From Nitrospirota bacterium (lineage in GTDB: Bacteria > Nitrospirota > Thermodesulfovibrionia > Thermodesulfovibrionales > JdFR-85): a DNA stretch of 43,886 nt. Under the pieces are notes generated by a model, which was not told the origin of the DNA, did not search any database, and saw nothing but the letters and a program-made list of their open reading frames with translations. Shown one piece after another: positions 7,867 to 16,228 of this stretch; within the stretch, counting starts at the first letter, position 1, and the number at the start of each line of letters is the position of its first letter. Location of the stretch: NCBI GenBank assembly GCA_015492515.1, contig WGEZ01000060.1, positions 1-43,886 on the forward strand, written 5' to 3'. A program made the position numbers and the translations under genes.

Positions 7867-9366
7867 ATGAAGAGGCTGAGTATCCTTGCAGCTGTTTCCT
7901 TCGTGGCTCTGGTGGCGGTGCCCGTCCTCGCCTCTGCCGAGACCACACCGATAACACCGTGCATCAACTGCCATGACACGGTGACGCCCGGGGTGGTGAA
8001 GCAGTGGCAGGAGAGCAAGCACAGCAAGGTCGGTGTGAAGTGCTATGTCTGCCACCAGGCAAAGGAGGGAGACCCTTCAGGGTTCGACCATAACGGTTTC
8101 AGGGTCACCGCTGTAGTGACGCCGAGGTACTGCGAGAGCTGTCACCCGAAGCAGGTGAAGGAGTTCAGGGAGAGCCTCCATGACGAGGCCGGTCTCTTCT
8201 CCCTCTCTGCCTACGGTGTGGTGAGTGGAGAGAAGGTGGAAGGCAACGTCACCATGGGGCAGACGAGGAACTACAAGACGAACTTCTCGAGAGAGAGCGC
8301 CGAGGCCGGGTGCCTCGACTGCCACGGAACGGTCATCAAGGTCGGAGAGGACGGCAGGTTGATAAACTGGCCGAACATGGGTATCGGGAGGTTCAACCCC
8401 GACGGAAGCGTAGGCTCCTGTGCCGCCTGCCACACCAGGCACACCTTCAGCCTCGCCCAGGCGAGGAAACCCGAGACCTGCGGACAGTGCCACCTCGGTC
8501 CGGACCACCCTCAACGGGAGATCTATGAGGAGAGCAAGCACGGAAACCTCTTCTCAGCCAACGGTGAGGAATGGAACTGGGATGTACCGCCTGGGCAGTG
8601 GGGACCCGAGGATATCGAGGCACCGACCTGTGCAACCTGCCACATGAGCGGCTTCGGCGGTGCCGTGGAGAGTACGCACAATGTGAGCGCAAGGCTCAAG
8701 TGGGAGCTCGAGCCCGCCTTCTCCTGGCCGACGGAGGCGAAGTACCTCGCCGGGAAGGAGAAGTTCCCCATCGACCCGGAGATCGCCAGGCGTTACGAGA
8801 AGATCCACAACCTGCCTCCCGGCACGTTGAAGGCCGTGAAGACGGGGGTTCCCAACCCCTTCGGTATAGCCAGGAAGTTCGCTCCCGAGGTGTACAGGGC
8901 CTATGTCGGCCCGGGGAAGTGGTGGTCAAAGGGCGCGAGCCGTCTCGACGCCTTCGGAGGCGATGCCCTCCGTTCCCCCGAGGAAAAGCGCGAGGACATG
9001 CTGAAGGTCTGCACGCAGTGCCATACCAGGAGCTGGGCAGAGGGCGATCTGAACAAGGCGGACAAGACGATCGACGTATACAACGCCGTTGTGCTCGCCA
9101 TCAAGAAGAAGTACTACGATCCCATAAAGAAGGAGAACCTCGACAAGGACATAAAGTTCAACGGAAAGAGCGAGGTCGACACCCTCTGGCACGAGATATG
9201 GCACCACGAGGGCCGTATCTGGAGGATGGGAGCGTTCATGCAGGGCCAGGACTGGCAACAGTGGGAAGGCTCCTATGAGGTGGTTGATGACGGCACCCAC
9301 CTGGCCGACTGGATCGAGAAGCTCAGGGTGAGGAAGGCCGTCAAGGAAAAGCTGGGTATCAAGTAA
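7867..9366 (+). CDS. Octaheme c-type cytochrome, hydroxylamine oxidoreductase (HAO) family
   Basis: This 499-residue exported protein has a cleavable signal peptide (cut near ASA-ETTP) and eight CxxCH heme motifs: CINCH, CYVCH, CESCH, CLDCH, CAACH, CGQCH, CATCH and CTQCH. Heme spacing and length match the HAO family, not the pentaheme NrfA, which has a CxxCK active-site heme. HAO-like enzymes act as hydroxylamine or nitrite reductases in ammonifiers that lack NrfA (as proposed for Campylobacterota such as Nautilia). Placed right behind nap, this one plausibly reduces nitrite or hydroxylamine to ammonium (inference). The start at 7867 follows AAAGGAGGT; an in-frame GTG lies at 7861. Direction depends on the cross-linking Tyr near heme P460, which needs an alignment. 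Confidence 0.88.
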   Translation: MKRLSILAAVSFVALVAVPVLASAETTPITPCINCHDTVTPGVVKQWQESKHSKVGVKCYVCHQAKEGDPSGFDHNGFRVTAVVTPRYCESCHPKQVKEFRESLHDEAGLFSLSAYGVVSGEKVEGNVTMGQTRNYKTNFSRESAEAGCLDCHGTVIKVGEDGRLINWPNMGIGRFNPDGSVGSCAACHTRHTFSLAQARKPETCGQCHLGPDHPQREIYEESKHGNLFSANGEEWNWDVPPGQWGPEDIEAPTCATCHMSGFGGAVESTHNVSARLKWELEPAFSWPTEAKYLAGKEKFPIDPEIARRYEKIHNLPPGTLKAVKTGVPNPFGIARKFAPEVYRAYVGPGKWWSKGASRLDAFGGDALRSPEEKREDMLKVCTQCHTRSWAEGDLNKADKTIDVYNAVVLAIKKKYYDPIKKENLDKDIKFNGKSEVDTLWHEIWHHEGRIWRMGAFMQGQDWQQWEGSYEVVDDGTHLADWIEKLRVRKAVKEKLGIK

Positions 9367-9378
9367 ACGGAGTGTGGA

Positions 9379-9407
9379 GGCCTGCGGGTGCACGGCGCCT
9401 GCAGGCC
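9379..9407 (+). other. Stable hairpin between the HAO-like gene and the flavoprotein gene
   Basis: The arms 9379-9388 and 9398-9407 pair over 10 bp (one G-U) with a 9-nt loop. The stem covers the possible GTG start at 9388 and the GGAGG before it. No U tract follows, so an RNA-processing or attenuation element separating hao from the flavoprotein genes is more likely than a strong terminator. Confidence 0.5.
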
Positions 9408-9414
9408 CTCTTCC

Positions 9415-11139
9415 ATGACCCATTATTTCGATACGGTCATCATAGGTTCCGGCCTCGCGGGCCTGAGGGCCGCCATCGCGGCGTCGAGACACGGCTCTGT
9501 CGGGGTGCTCACCAAGCTCTATCCCACCCGCTCCCATTCAACCGCTGCACAGGGCGGCATAGCGGCTGCCCTCGGTAACGAGGAGCCCGACTCCCCTGAA
9601 TGGCACTTCTATGACACGGTGAAGGGGAGCGATTACCTCGGCGACCAGGACGCCATAGAGGTGATGTGCGGCGACGCGGTCAGGACCGTGGTCGAGCTTG
9701 AACACATGGGGGTCCCCTTCTCCAGGACAGGGGAGGGGAGGATCGCCCAGAGGCGCTTCGGCGGGCATACGAAGGGCTTCGGTGCAGCACCGGTGAGGAG
9801 GGCGTGCTATTCGGCGGACAGGACGGGACACGCCATCCTCTTCGCCCTCTACGAGCAGTCCGAGCTGCAGGGGGTCCGGTTCTTTCCAGAGTTCCACGTC
9901 CTGGAGATAGTGATCCAAGAGGGGAGGTGCCTCGGCGTCGTCGCCCTGGAGATAGAGACCGGCGAGATCCACCGCTTCAACGCCAGGGCCACCCTGGTGG
10001 CCTCGGGAGGTTTCGGGAGGCTCTTCAAGACCACCTCGAACGCCCTCGCCAGCACCGGTGACTGTCTGAGCATCCTCTTCAACGCCGGCGTCCCCCTGGA
10101 GGATATGGAGTTCTTCCAGTTCCATCCCACAGGCCTGTACGGCCTCGGGATACTGGTTACAGAGGGTGCCAGAGGGGAGGGTGGTGTGCTGGTCAACGGC
10201 AGGGGCGAGCGGTTCATGGAGAGGTACGCGCCGGTGATCAAGGACCTGGCACCGAGGGACCTCGTCGCCAGGGCGATAATGATCGAGATCCGGGAGGGCA
10301 GGGGTGTGGAGGGGAAGGACTACGTCCACCTCGACCTCAGGGGGATCGACAGGAGGGTGCTCATGGAGAGGCTCCCCGAGATCGTGACCTTCATAAACAC
10401 CTACCTCGGTATCGATCCCTCGGAATCGCCCGTGCCGGTGCTCCCCACCGCACACTACGCGATGGGCGGGATCCCGACGGATATGGACGGAAGGGTCCTG
10501 ATCGATGAAGGGGGCGCGGTCGTGGAGGGGCTCTTCGCCGCCGGCGAGTGCGCCTGTGTCTCCGTCCACGGCGCCAACAGGCTCGGCTGTAACTCCCTCC
10601 TCGACACCGTGGTCTTCGGCAGAAGGGCGGGGAGGACGATAGGCGGGTTCCTGAAGACCGCTGAGAGGGCCGAGATGCCCGGAGGGGCTGTGGAGAGGGC
10701 GAGGGACGTCGTCGAGTCCCTCCTTGCAAGAGGTGGAGAAGAACGGGTCGGCGCCCTCCGGAAGGAGCTCCAGGAGGCGATGATGCAGAGGTGCTCCCTC
10801 TTCAGGGATGAGCAGGGGTTGAAGGGGCTCCTCCAGAGGATCCGGCAGCTGAAGGAGAGGGCCGGCAGGATGGCGGTCGATGACAGGGGCAGGAGGTTCA
10901 ATACAGAGCTCCTCGAGGCCGTCGAGTTCGGCCACCTCCTGAACCTCGCCGAGGTCGTCGCCCTCTCCGCACTCCAGAGGAGGGAGAGCCGGGGGGTCCA
11001 CTACAGGGAGGACTTTCCCGAAAGGGACGACACTGACTGGCTCAAGCACACCTTCGCGTTCAGGCGGGGAGAAGGGATAGAGTTCAGATACAGACCCGTC
11101 ACGATCACCAGATTCCAGCCCCTGGAGAGGAGATATTAA
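9415..11139 (+). CDS. Fumarate reductase/succinate dehydrogenase-type flavoprotein subunit
   Basis: This 574-residue FAD protein interconverts fumarate and succinate or acts on a related substrate. It has an N-terminal dinucleotide fold ([14 protein letters not shown]) and the covalent-FAD motif HSTAAQGG. Active-site segments are FHPTGLYG, the [12 protein letters not shown] region, [13 protein letters not shown] and [12 protein letters not shown]. The ATG at 9415 matches family N termini (a few residues before the FAD fold). A GTG at 9388 has a better GGAGG but lies inside the hairpin. No signal peptide is present, so it is cytoplasmic. The iron-sulfur subunit follows after 24 bp, but no cytochrome b anchor is adjacent. 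It could be a soluble enzyme, or the anchor may be elsewhere. Confidence 0.9.
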   Translation: MTHYFDTVIIGSGLAGLRAAIAASRHGSVGVLTKLYPTRSHSTAAQGGIAAALGNEEPDSPEWHFYDTVKGSDYLGDQDAIEVMCGDAVRTVVELEHMGVPFSRTGEGRIAQRRFGGHTKGFGAAPVRRACYSADRTGHAILFALYEQSELQGVRFFPEFHVLEIVIQEGRCLGVVALEIETGEIHRFNARATLVASGGFGRLFKTTSNALASTGDCLSILFNAGVPLEDMEFFQFHPTGLYGLGILVTEGARGEGGVLVNGRGERFMERYAPVIKDLAPRDLVARAIMIEIREGRGVEGKDYVHLDLRGIDRRVLMERLPEIVTFINTYLGIDPSESPVPVLPTAHYAMGGIPTDMDGRVLIDEGGAVVEGLFAAGECACVSVHGANRLGCNSLLDTVVFGRRAGRTIGGFLKTAERAEMPGGAVERARDVVESLLARGGEERVGALRKELQEAMMQRCSLFRDEQGLKGLLQRIRQLKERAGRMAVDDRGRRFNTELLEAVEFGHLLNLAEVVALSALQRRESRGVHYREDFPERDDTDWLKHTFAFRRGEGIEFRYRPVTITRFQPLERRY

Positions 11140-11163
11140 CCCTCCGGCGCGGAACCCTGAACG

Positions 11164-11871
11164 ATGAAGAGATACAGGATCAGGATAAAGAGGTTCGACC
11201 CGGAGAGGGACCGCTCGCCGGGGTGGCAGGTCTTCAGCGTGCAGATGGGGCCCACGGAGAGGCTCCTTGACGGCCTCATCAGGATAAAGGAGGAGATCGA
11301 CGGCAGCCTCACCTTCCGGAGGTCCTGCGGCCACGGCATATGCGGTTCCTGTGCCGTGAAGATAAACGGCAGAAACGGCCTCGCCTGCCAGAGCCTTGCC
11401 AGGGAGCTGCCCGAGACCCTCACGGTCGAACCCCTCCCCGCCTTCGCCGTCATAAAGGACCTGGTCGTGGATATGAGGCCCTTCTTCGAGAAGAACGACC
11501 AGGTGATGCCCTACCTCATAAACAGCGAACCCCCTCCCGAGAGGGAGAGGCTCCAGGTCCCGGAGGACCAGCACAGGATCCTCCAGTCCATCACGTGTAT
11601 CATGTGCGCATCCTGTACATCGGCCTGTCCGAGCTATTGGGCGGACAGGGACTACCTGGGGCCCTCGGCGCTTCTGAAGGCCTACAGGTTCATCTTCGAC
11701 ACCCGTGACAGGGCCGAATCGGAGAGGCTCGGTAGGGTAGCCCATGGACACGGCATCTGGAGGTGCCACTCCATCTACAACTGCGTCGAGGTCTGCCCGA
11801 AAGGGATCGATGTGGCAGGCCATATATCGGCCCTCAAGCGCCTCGCCATCAGAAGGAGGTTCGGACGGTAG
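11164..11871 (+). CDS. Fumarate reductase/succinate dehydrogenase iron-sulfur subunit
   Basis: This 235-residue protein has an N-terminal [2Fe-2S] ferredoxin domain (CGHGICGSCAVKINGRNGLAC). Its C-terminal part has CIMCASCTSACPSYW ([4Fe-4S]) and CHSIYNCVEVCPKGID ([3Fe-4S] plus the last 4Fe ligand). These are the canonical SdhB/FrdB patterns, and the length is normal. It passes electrons between the flavoprotein and a quinone or another acceptor. No SdhC/SdhD/FrdC-type gene follows; about 250 bp of non-coding sequence comes next. Confidence 0.92.
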   Translation: MKRYRIRIKRFDPERDRSPGWQVFSVQMGPTERLLDGLIRIKEEIDGSLTFRRSCGHGICGSCAVKINGRNGLACQSLARELPETLTVEPLPAFAVIKDLVVDMRPFFEKNDQVMPYLINSEPPPERERLQVPEDQHRILQSITCIMCASCTSACPSYWADRDYLGPSALLKAYRFIFDTRDRAESERLGRVAHGHGIWRCHSIYNCVEVCPKGIDVAGHISALKRLAIRRRFGR

Positions 11872-12121
11872 CCCTCCGTTTCCGTCCCCTCCCGGGCCGC
11901 TGTGTGCACCCGGCGGCTTATGAAGGCCTTACCCTCATCCATTGATCCGGCTGGTTCAGGCATCGGCTGATCATCGCCCTGGTCGGGGGGGTGATCAACA
12001 ACATCCCCTCGATGTGGACATTAAAAAGAGTTAACAGGCATGTTATTTGTTAAACCCTTTTCACTCAAGGTGTGTCAGATATAATCAAGACGGAGAGAAT
12101 CCCATTTCAGGAGGTGAGGTT
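11872..12121 (+). promoter_or_regulatory. Intergenic region with candidate promoter for the secreted-protein pair
   Basis: No gene is supported here. A perfect TATAAT at 12080-12085 has only a weak -35 upstream. TTAACA (12031-12036) and TGTTAA (12049-12054) form an inverted repeat further upstream that could bind an activator. The ribosome-binding site AGGAGGTGAGG directly precedes the ATG at 12122. Confidence 0.45.
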
Positions 12122-12679
12122 ATGAAGAGATGTCATCTGGCGGTCTTAATGCTTTCGCCGCTGCTCTGTCTCTCCCTGCTCCTTCTCCACCGGCCCTCGG
12201 AGGCGGCCGGCGACGTTCATCGGGTAGGCTCGTTCACCGTGGCGGTGGCGGAGTCGAGGGCGCACATCACGGGTGATCAGGCGGTGGCGGCGGAGAACAT
12301 CAAGGTGATCGACCCCGGCGAGACGGTGTATCCCGTTGCATTGTATCAGACCATCTTCTTCCGATCCAACTACGACGTGGCGTGGTTCGACGGTGCCGAA
12401 GGGACCATCACCGGCAGTTTAAGGCTCTATGTGGACGGCGTGCTGGTGGACGAGACCCCTCTGGAGGATTACACGCTCACCGCCACGGGGCCTCACAGGG
12501 AGCCTCATCACCGGGGAGAGCCCGAGTATCAGGCATTCAAGGTCGGCCACCGCTTCACCGAGACCGGCATCCATGAGGTGGTGGTGGAGGTCACCTTCAC
12601 CGCCGAATCAGCAGCAGGGTATGCCGAGGACACCGACAGGGTGAGCTTCCTGGTGAACGTGGTGCCGTGGCGGCTCTGA
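12122..12679 (+). CDS. Secreted protein of unknown function (beta-sandwich-like)
   Basis: I do not recognise this family. The 185-residue product has a signal peptide (MKRCHLAVLMLSPLLCLSLL, cut near SEAAG). Its mature domain alternates hydrophobic strands (VYPVALYQTIFFRSNYDVAW, GTITGSLRLYVDGVLVDE, GIHEVVVEVTFTAES, VSFLVNVVPW) like an Ig- or PKD-type sandwich. Start at 12122 is set by AGGAGGTGAGG. The next gene encodes a similar product: both share an Fr/kS-x4-Wy/f-GT-I core followed by a domain ending in a long V/T-rich strand, so a tandem duplication is likely. Export is supported; function is not. Confidence 0.75.
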   Translation: MKRCHLAVLMLSPLLCLSLLLLHRPSEAAGDVHRVGSFTVAVAESRAHITGDQAVAAENIKVIDPGETVYPVALYQTIFFRSNYDVAWFDGAEGTITGSLRLYVDGVLVDETPLEDYTLTATGPHREPHHRGEPEYQAFKVGHRFTETGIHEVVVEVTFTAESAAGYAEDTDRVSFLVNVVPWRL

Positions 12680-12706
12680 TGGCGGGGGACACCCCTGAAC
12701 CGAAAG

Positions 12707-12727
12707 GGCCCGGCCTTTGTCCGGGCC
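12707..12727 (+). other. Hairpin between the two secreted-protein genes
   Basis: The perfect 7-bp arms GGCCCGG (12707-12713) and CCGGGCC (12721-12727) enclose a 7-nt loop. No T tract follows, and the next ribosome-binding site begins about 8 bp later. A processing or expression-ratio element is plausible. Confidence 0.5.
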
Positions 12728-12747
12728 GTGACCGAAGGAGGTACAGG

Positions 12748-13362
12748 ATGGGTTTACAGAGTCTGTCGAAGCGCATGACGTCAGGGTCGTTTCTTACGGC
12801 CCTTTGGGTTTTTTCGGTCATCCTGGCCGGAGGACCGGCATGGGCGGGCCAGCTCGGAGAGTGTCACTTCAACCCGGGATGGGTCTATGAGGTGGCGGCG
12901 CCGAGGGCGGCGATACTCAGCGATACGGTGGGTGACGGAGACAACTTCGACCAGGGGGATGACAACGGCGAATGCGGGCCTGAGGAGGTACCGGCTGGTA
13001 CGACGGTCTACTTCAAGTCAGGCTTCGGGTATTACCTTACCTGGTACAGCGGATCAAGCGGGACCATCGACGTGGAGATCGCCGTGGAGGTCTCCACGGA
13101 CATGGTGAACTGGGAGTTCGTGGGCGAGGACCTGGACAGCTTCGACCTCACCGGTCCGGAGATCAGAACCGGGAGCGTGAGGGTAGGGTATACATTCGAC
13201 ACACCCGGTGAGTACTTCGTGAGGTCCACCCTCACCACCAGGGTCTCCCCGGCCTCCTCACCCGCACCTGTGGAGAAGACCGACGTCGTCCTTACAACCA
13301 TCACGGTGATCGCGAATGACGACGGCGGCGGCGGCGGGGGTCCCGGCTGGTGGTGGAGATAG
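12748..13362 (+). CDS. Secreted protein with Gly-rich, tri-Trp C terminus, paralog of preceding gene
   Basis: This 204-residue product has a signal peptide (hydrophobic FLTALWVFSVILAGGPAWA, cut after AWA). The mature part is strand-rich (GTTVYFKSGFGYYLTWYSG, DVEIAVEVSTDMVNWEF, GSVRVGYTFDTPGEYFVRST, TDVVLTTITVIAND) and aligns by eye with the preceding gene. It ends in DDGGGGGGPGWWWR, an unusual low-complexity tail. The tail could be a sorting or anchoring signal, but it does not match PEP-CTERM, LPXTG or other tags I know. Start at 12748 follows AAGGAGGTACAGG. Acidic patches (DTVGDGDNFDQGDDNGE) suggest calcium binding (inference). Confidence 0.75.
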   Translation: MGLQSLSKRMTSGSFLTALWVFSVILAGGPAWAGQLGECHFNPGWVYEVAAPRAAILSDTVGDGDNFDQGDDNGECGPEEVPAGTTVYFKSGFGYYLTWYSGSSGTIDVEIAVEVSTDMVNWEFVGEDLDSFDLTGPEIRTGSVRVGYTFDTPGEYFVRSTLTTRVSPASSPAPVEKTDVVLTTITVIANDDGGGGGGPGWWWR

Positions 13363-13443
13363 GCCGCTATACATGACGGCTTGAGGTGTGCAGCGGACAG
13401 CGCCACGGGCCTTCTCAACACCGGTTCTTCGTGGGCGGGGAAA

Positions 13444-13473
13444 TTGCCATAGCCTCCGGTGATCTGCGATAAT
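13444..13473 (+). promoter_or_regulatory. Candidate sigma70 promoter for miaB
   Basis: TTGCCA (13444-13449) and GATAAT (13468-13473) are separated by 18 bp. Transcription would start around 13480, almost at the GTG start codon at 13482, giving a leaderless or near-leaderless message. This fits the lack of a clear Shine-Dalgarno there. Confidence 0.45.
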
Positions 13474-13481
13474 AGAGTGTT

Positions 13482-14786
13482 GTGAAAAGGGTATACATAA
13501 AGACCTTCGGCTGTCAGATGAACGCCCATGACTCGGAGAAGATGATGGGTCTGCTCAGAGAGGAGGGGTACGACCCCGTCGGAGACCCCGGTGAGGCGGA
13601 CCTCATAGTCTTCAACACCTGCAGCATCAGGGAGAAGGCTGAGCAGAAGTTTTACAGCCAGCTCGGCTGTACAAGGCGGTTGAAGGAGCGGAACCCCCTG
13701 CTGAAGATCGCTGTGGCCGGCTGTATAGCCCAGCAGGAGGGTGTGAGGATCAGGGAGAAGGCGCCCCATGTGGATTATATCATCGGCCCTCAGAACATCG
13801 GCAGGGTGGGGGAGGCGGTTGCCCGTTCAGAGGGCGGGGTGTTGACGGAAGACAACCCCGGGATCGTCTCGGCAGACCTACCAGCAGAGAGGCGGAACCA
13901 CGTCAAGGCCTGGGTGAATATCATGTACGGGTGCAACAACTTCTGCTCCTACTGCGTCGTCCCCTATACCAGGGGGAGGGAGAGGTCGAGACCGGTGGAG
14001 AAGGTCCTGGCGGAGATCAGGGGGCTCGCAGGGAGCGGCTACAGGGAGGTCACCCTCCTCGGACAGAACGTAAACTCCTACAGAGGAGAGGTCTCTTTCC
14101 CGGGACTCCTCAGGCTTGTAAACGACGTAGAGGGGCTCGAGAGGATACGTTTCGTCACCTCCCATCCGAAGGACCTCGGCGAGGACCTCGTCGCAGCGAT
14201 GAGGGACCTGGAGAAGGTCTGCGAACACATCCACCTTCCCCTCCAGTCAGGGTCGGACAGGATTCTGAGACTGATGAACAGAGGGTACACATATGCCGAG
14301 TATCGCACGAAGGTCGAGAGGCTCAGGAGGGCCGTTCCGGGGATAGCCATAACAACTGATATCATCGCGGGCTTCCCCGGTGAGACAGAGGCTGACCACA
14401 GGGCAACGGTCTCGGCCCTCGGAGAGATCGGGTTCGACGGCATCTTCGCCTTCAAGTTCTCTCCGAGGCCCATGACCAGGGCTTCGGAGATGGAGGGGCA
14501 GCTCCCTGAAGGGATAAAGTCCGAGAGACTGTCGGAGATCCTCCGCCTCCAGGACGATATAACGGAGAAGAAGAACAGGGCCCTCGAGGGGAGCGTGCAG
14601 GAGGTCCTTCTGGAGGGTCCCTCTGGATCAGATCCCGGGACGGCTACAGGGAGGACGAGGACCAACAAGATCGTCAACATCCCCCTATCAGGGGATATCG
14701 TGCCCGGCATGCTGTTGCAGGTGAAAATCACAAAGGGGCACCGACATTCCCTTGAGGGTACGGTCATCGTAACCGATCACCGTTAA
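13482..14786 (+). CDS. miaB: tRNA-2-methylthio-N6-dimethylallyladenosine synthase MiaB
   Basis: This 434-residue radical-SAM methylthiotransferase modifies A37 of tRNAs reading UNN codons. The N-terminal UPF0004 domain has its three cluster cysteines (TFGCQMN, FNTCSIRE, AGCIAQ). The radical SAM motif is CNNFCSYC (CxxxCxxC), followed by TLLGQNVNSY and the LPLQSGS segment. A C-terminal TRAM domain ends the protein. The start is a GTG at 13482, as KRVYIKTFGCQMN matches the family N terminus. The paralog mtaB follows after 10 bp, so the two are probably co-transcribed. Confidence 0.93.
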   Translation: MKRVYIKTFGCQMNAHDSEKMMGLLREEGYDPVGDPGEADLIVFNTCSIREKAEQKFYSQLGCTRRLKERNPLLKIAVAGCIAQQEGVRIREKAPHVDYIIGPQNIGRVGEAVARSEGGVLTEDNPGIVSADLPAERRNHVKAWVNIMYGCNNFCSYCVVPYTRGRERSRPVEKVLAEIRGLAGSGYREVTLLGQNVNSYRGEVSFPGLLRLVNDVEGLERIRFVTSHPKDLGEDLVAAMRDLEKVCEHIHLPLQSGSDRILRLMNRGYTYAEYRTKVERLRRAVPGIAITTDIIAGFPGETEADHRATVSALGEIGFDGIFAFKFSPRPMTRASEMEGQLPEGIKSERLSEILRLQDDITEKKNRALEGSVQEVLLEGPSGSDPGTATGRTRTNKIVNIPLSGDIVPGMLLQVKITKGHRHSLEGTVIVTDHR

Positions 14787-14796
14787 AGGATCAATT

Positions 14797-16047
14797 ATGA
14801 AGATCGCCGTACTCACCCTCGGTTGCAAGACGAACCAGGCTGAAAGCAGCTCGATTGAGAGCAGTGCACTGAGTTCAGGCCATTCCATAGTATCCCTCGG
14901 AGACTCTCCCGATATCTGCATAGTAAACACCTGTACCGTTACCGCCAAGAGCGATTCCCAGTCCAGGCAGTTGATCAGGCGGGCCCTCAGATCCGGGGCA
15001 GAGGTGGTGGTGACCGGCTGTTACGCAGAGCTGAGGGGTGAGGAGCTGAGGGGGATAGCTGAGGGGTTGAGGGTAGTCAGGAACAGTGAAAAAAGCCATA
15101 TAATCAACATCTTGTCCGATGAGAACGAAACCATGCCCTTAAGTATATCGCGGCCCTCCAGGGCCCGTTCAAGGCCCTTTGTGAAGATACAGGACGGGTG
15201 CGACTACTCCTGCTCTTACTGCACGATCCCGATGGCGCGGGGTCCCTCAAGGAGCAGACCGGTAGAGGAGGTGCTGTGGGAGGTGAGGGAGCTCGAGGGC
15301 ATGGGCTTTGCCGAGGTCGTTCTGACAGGAATCCACATAGGTCTCTACGGTTACGATCTCAAACCTGAGGTGTCACTTTCAGAACTGGTCACCATCCTCC
15401 TGGAAAAGACATCGAGTATCAGGGTGAGGGTCAGCTCCCTCGAGGTGGACGAGATAGACGACCGATTGATCGATCTCCTCTCTGACGGCAGGCTCTGTCC
15501 CCACCTTCACGTACCTCTTCAGAGCGGTGATGACGGTATTCTTGAGATGATGAAAAGACCTTATACAACAAGGGGTTACAGGGCCAAAGTAGATAAAGTG
15601 CTTGATAGAGTTCCCAATCTCGCCCTCGGCACCGACGTGATCGTGGGCTTCCCCGGCGAGGGAGAGAGGGAGTTTGAGGCCACCGTAAGGCTCCTCCAGG
15701 AGGTCCCTTTCTCCTATCTCCACATCTTTCCCTACTCAGACCGGCCTGGTACGCCATCATCGACCATGGGAGGGCGTGTGGCTCCTGAGGTGAAGAGGTC
15801 CCGCTCGGAGAGGCTGAAGTCCCTGGACGAGGAGAAGAGGTCTCTGTACAGGAGGCGCCAGATAGGCAGGGTTCTCAACGTGGTTTGTGAGGGCGAGTTC
15901 ACAAAGGCGCTGCACACGGGCAAATCGGAGAATTATCTAAGTATTTATTTTGAAAATTCACCCTGTGAGCCCGGTGCCGTCGTATGCGTCAAGATCGGTG
16001 AGCTGTTTCGGGATGGGCTTTATGGACTTCCTGTAAAAAGCATCTAA
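14797..16047 (+). CDS. mtaB: tRNA threonylcarbamoyladenosine (t6A) methylthiotransferase MtaB
   Basis: This 416-residue MiaB paralog adds the methylthio group to t6A37 in tRNAs reading ANN codons. Its N terminus MKIAVLTLGCKTNQAES and the motif NTCTVT are typical of the MtaB subfamily. The radical SAM motif is CDYSCSYCTIP, followed by VLTGIHIGLYG and HLHVPLQSGDD. A short TRAM-like domain ends the protein. The RimO-type pattern is absent, so MtaB is preferred over RimO. It is downstream of miaB on the same strand; MiaB and MtaB encoded side by side is less common than separate loci. Confidence 0.9.
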   Translation: MKIAVLTLGCKTNQAESSSIESSALSSGHSIVSLGDSPDICIVNTCTVTAKSDSQSRQLIRRALRSGAEVVVTGCYAELRGEELRGIAEGLRVVRNSEKSHIINILSDENETMPLSISRPSRARSRPFVKIQDGCDYSCSYCTIPMARGPSRSRPVEEVLWEVRELEGMGFAEVVLTGIHIGLYGYDLKPEVSLSELVTILLEKTSSIRVRVSSLEVDEIDDRLIDLLSDGRLCPHLHVPLQSGDDGILEMMKRPYTTRGYRAKVDKVLDRVPNLALGTDVIVGFPGEGEREFEATVRLLQEVPFSYLHIFPYSDRPGTPSSTMGGRVAPEVKRSRSERLKSLDEEKRSLYRRRQIGRVLNVVCEGEFTKALHTGKSENYLSIYFENSPCEPGAVVCVKIGELFRDGLYGLPVKSI

Positions 16048-16228
16048 TGTGCTGATTTTTCGAGGTTTTCTGACTGCCCAAAAGTTGTACAAAACCGTAG
16101 ATCCATTGAAGGATAAGGCCTCTGTCCATGATTTACACATACTTCATAACAGCTTATCAACATATAATGTTGATATATAACGTCTGATAATTTATATTAT
16201 GTAAAATTCAAAGAAAGGAGGCTCGCAC
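16048..16228 (+). promoter_or_regulatory. AT-rich control region of the macro-domain gene, with perfect palindrome
   Basis: A perfect 21-bp inverted repeat TATCAACAT-ATA-ATGTTGATA occupies 16155-16175. The right arm contains most of a -35-like TTGATA (16171-16176). TATATT (16193-16198) or TATTAT (16195-16200) follows at 16-18 bp spacing as the -10. AAAGGAGG (16214-16221) is the ribosome-binding site. A regulator bound to the palindrome would block the promoter, suggesting repression (inference). A TATAAT also sits in the palindrome centre (16163-16168). Confidence 0.6.

Noticed and set aside
7867-9366. Pentaheme NrfA nitrite reductase
   Set aside because: There are eight CxxCH motifs and no CxxCK active-site motif.
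9538-11823. 761-codon minus-strand ORF over the flavoprotein and iron-sulfur genes
   Set aside because: It mirrors two genes with complete FAD and Fe-S motifs; high-GC antisense frames are often open, and the product is Pro/Glu/His-rich without domains.
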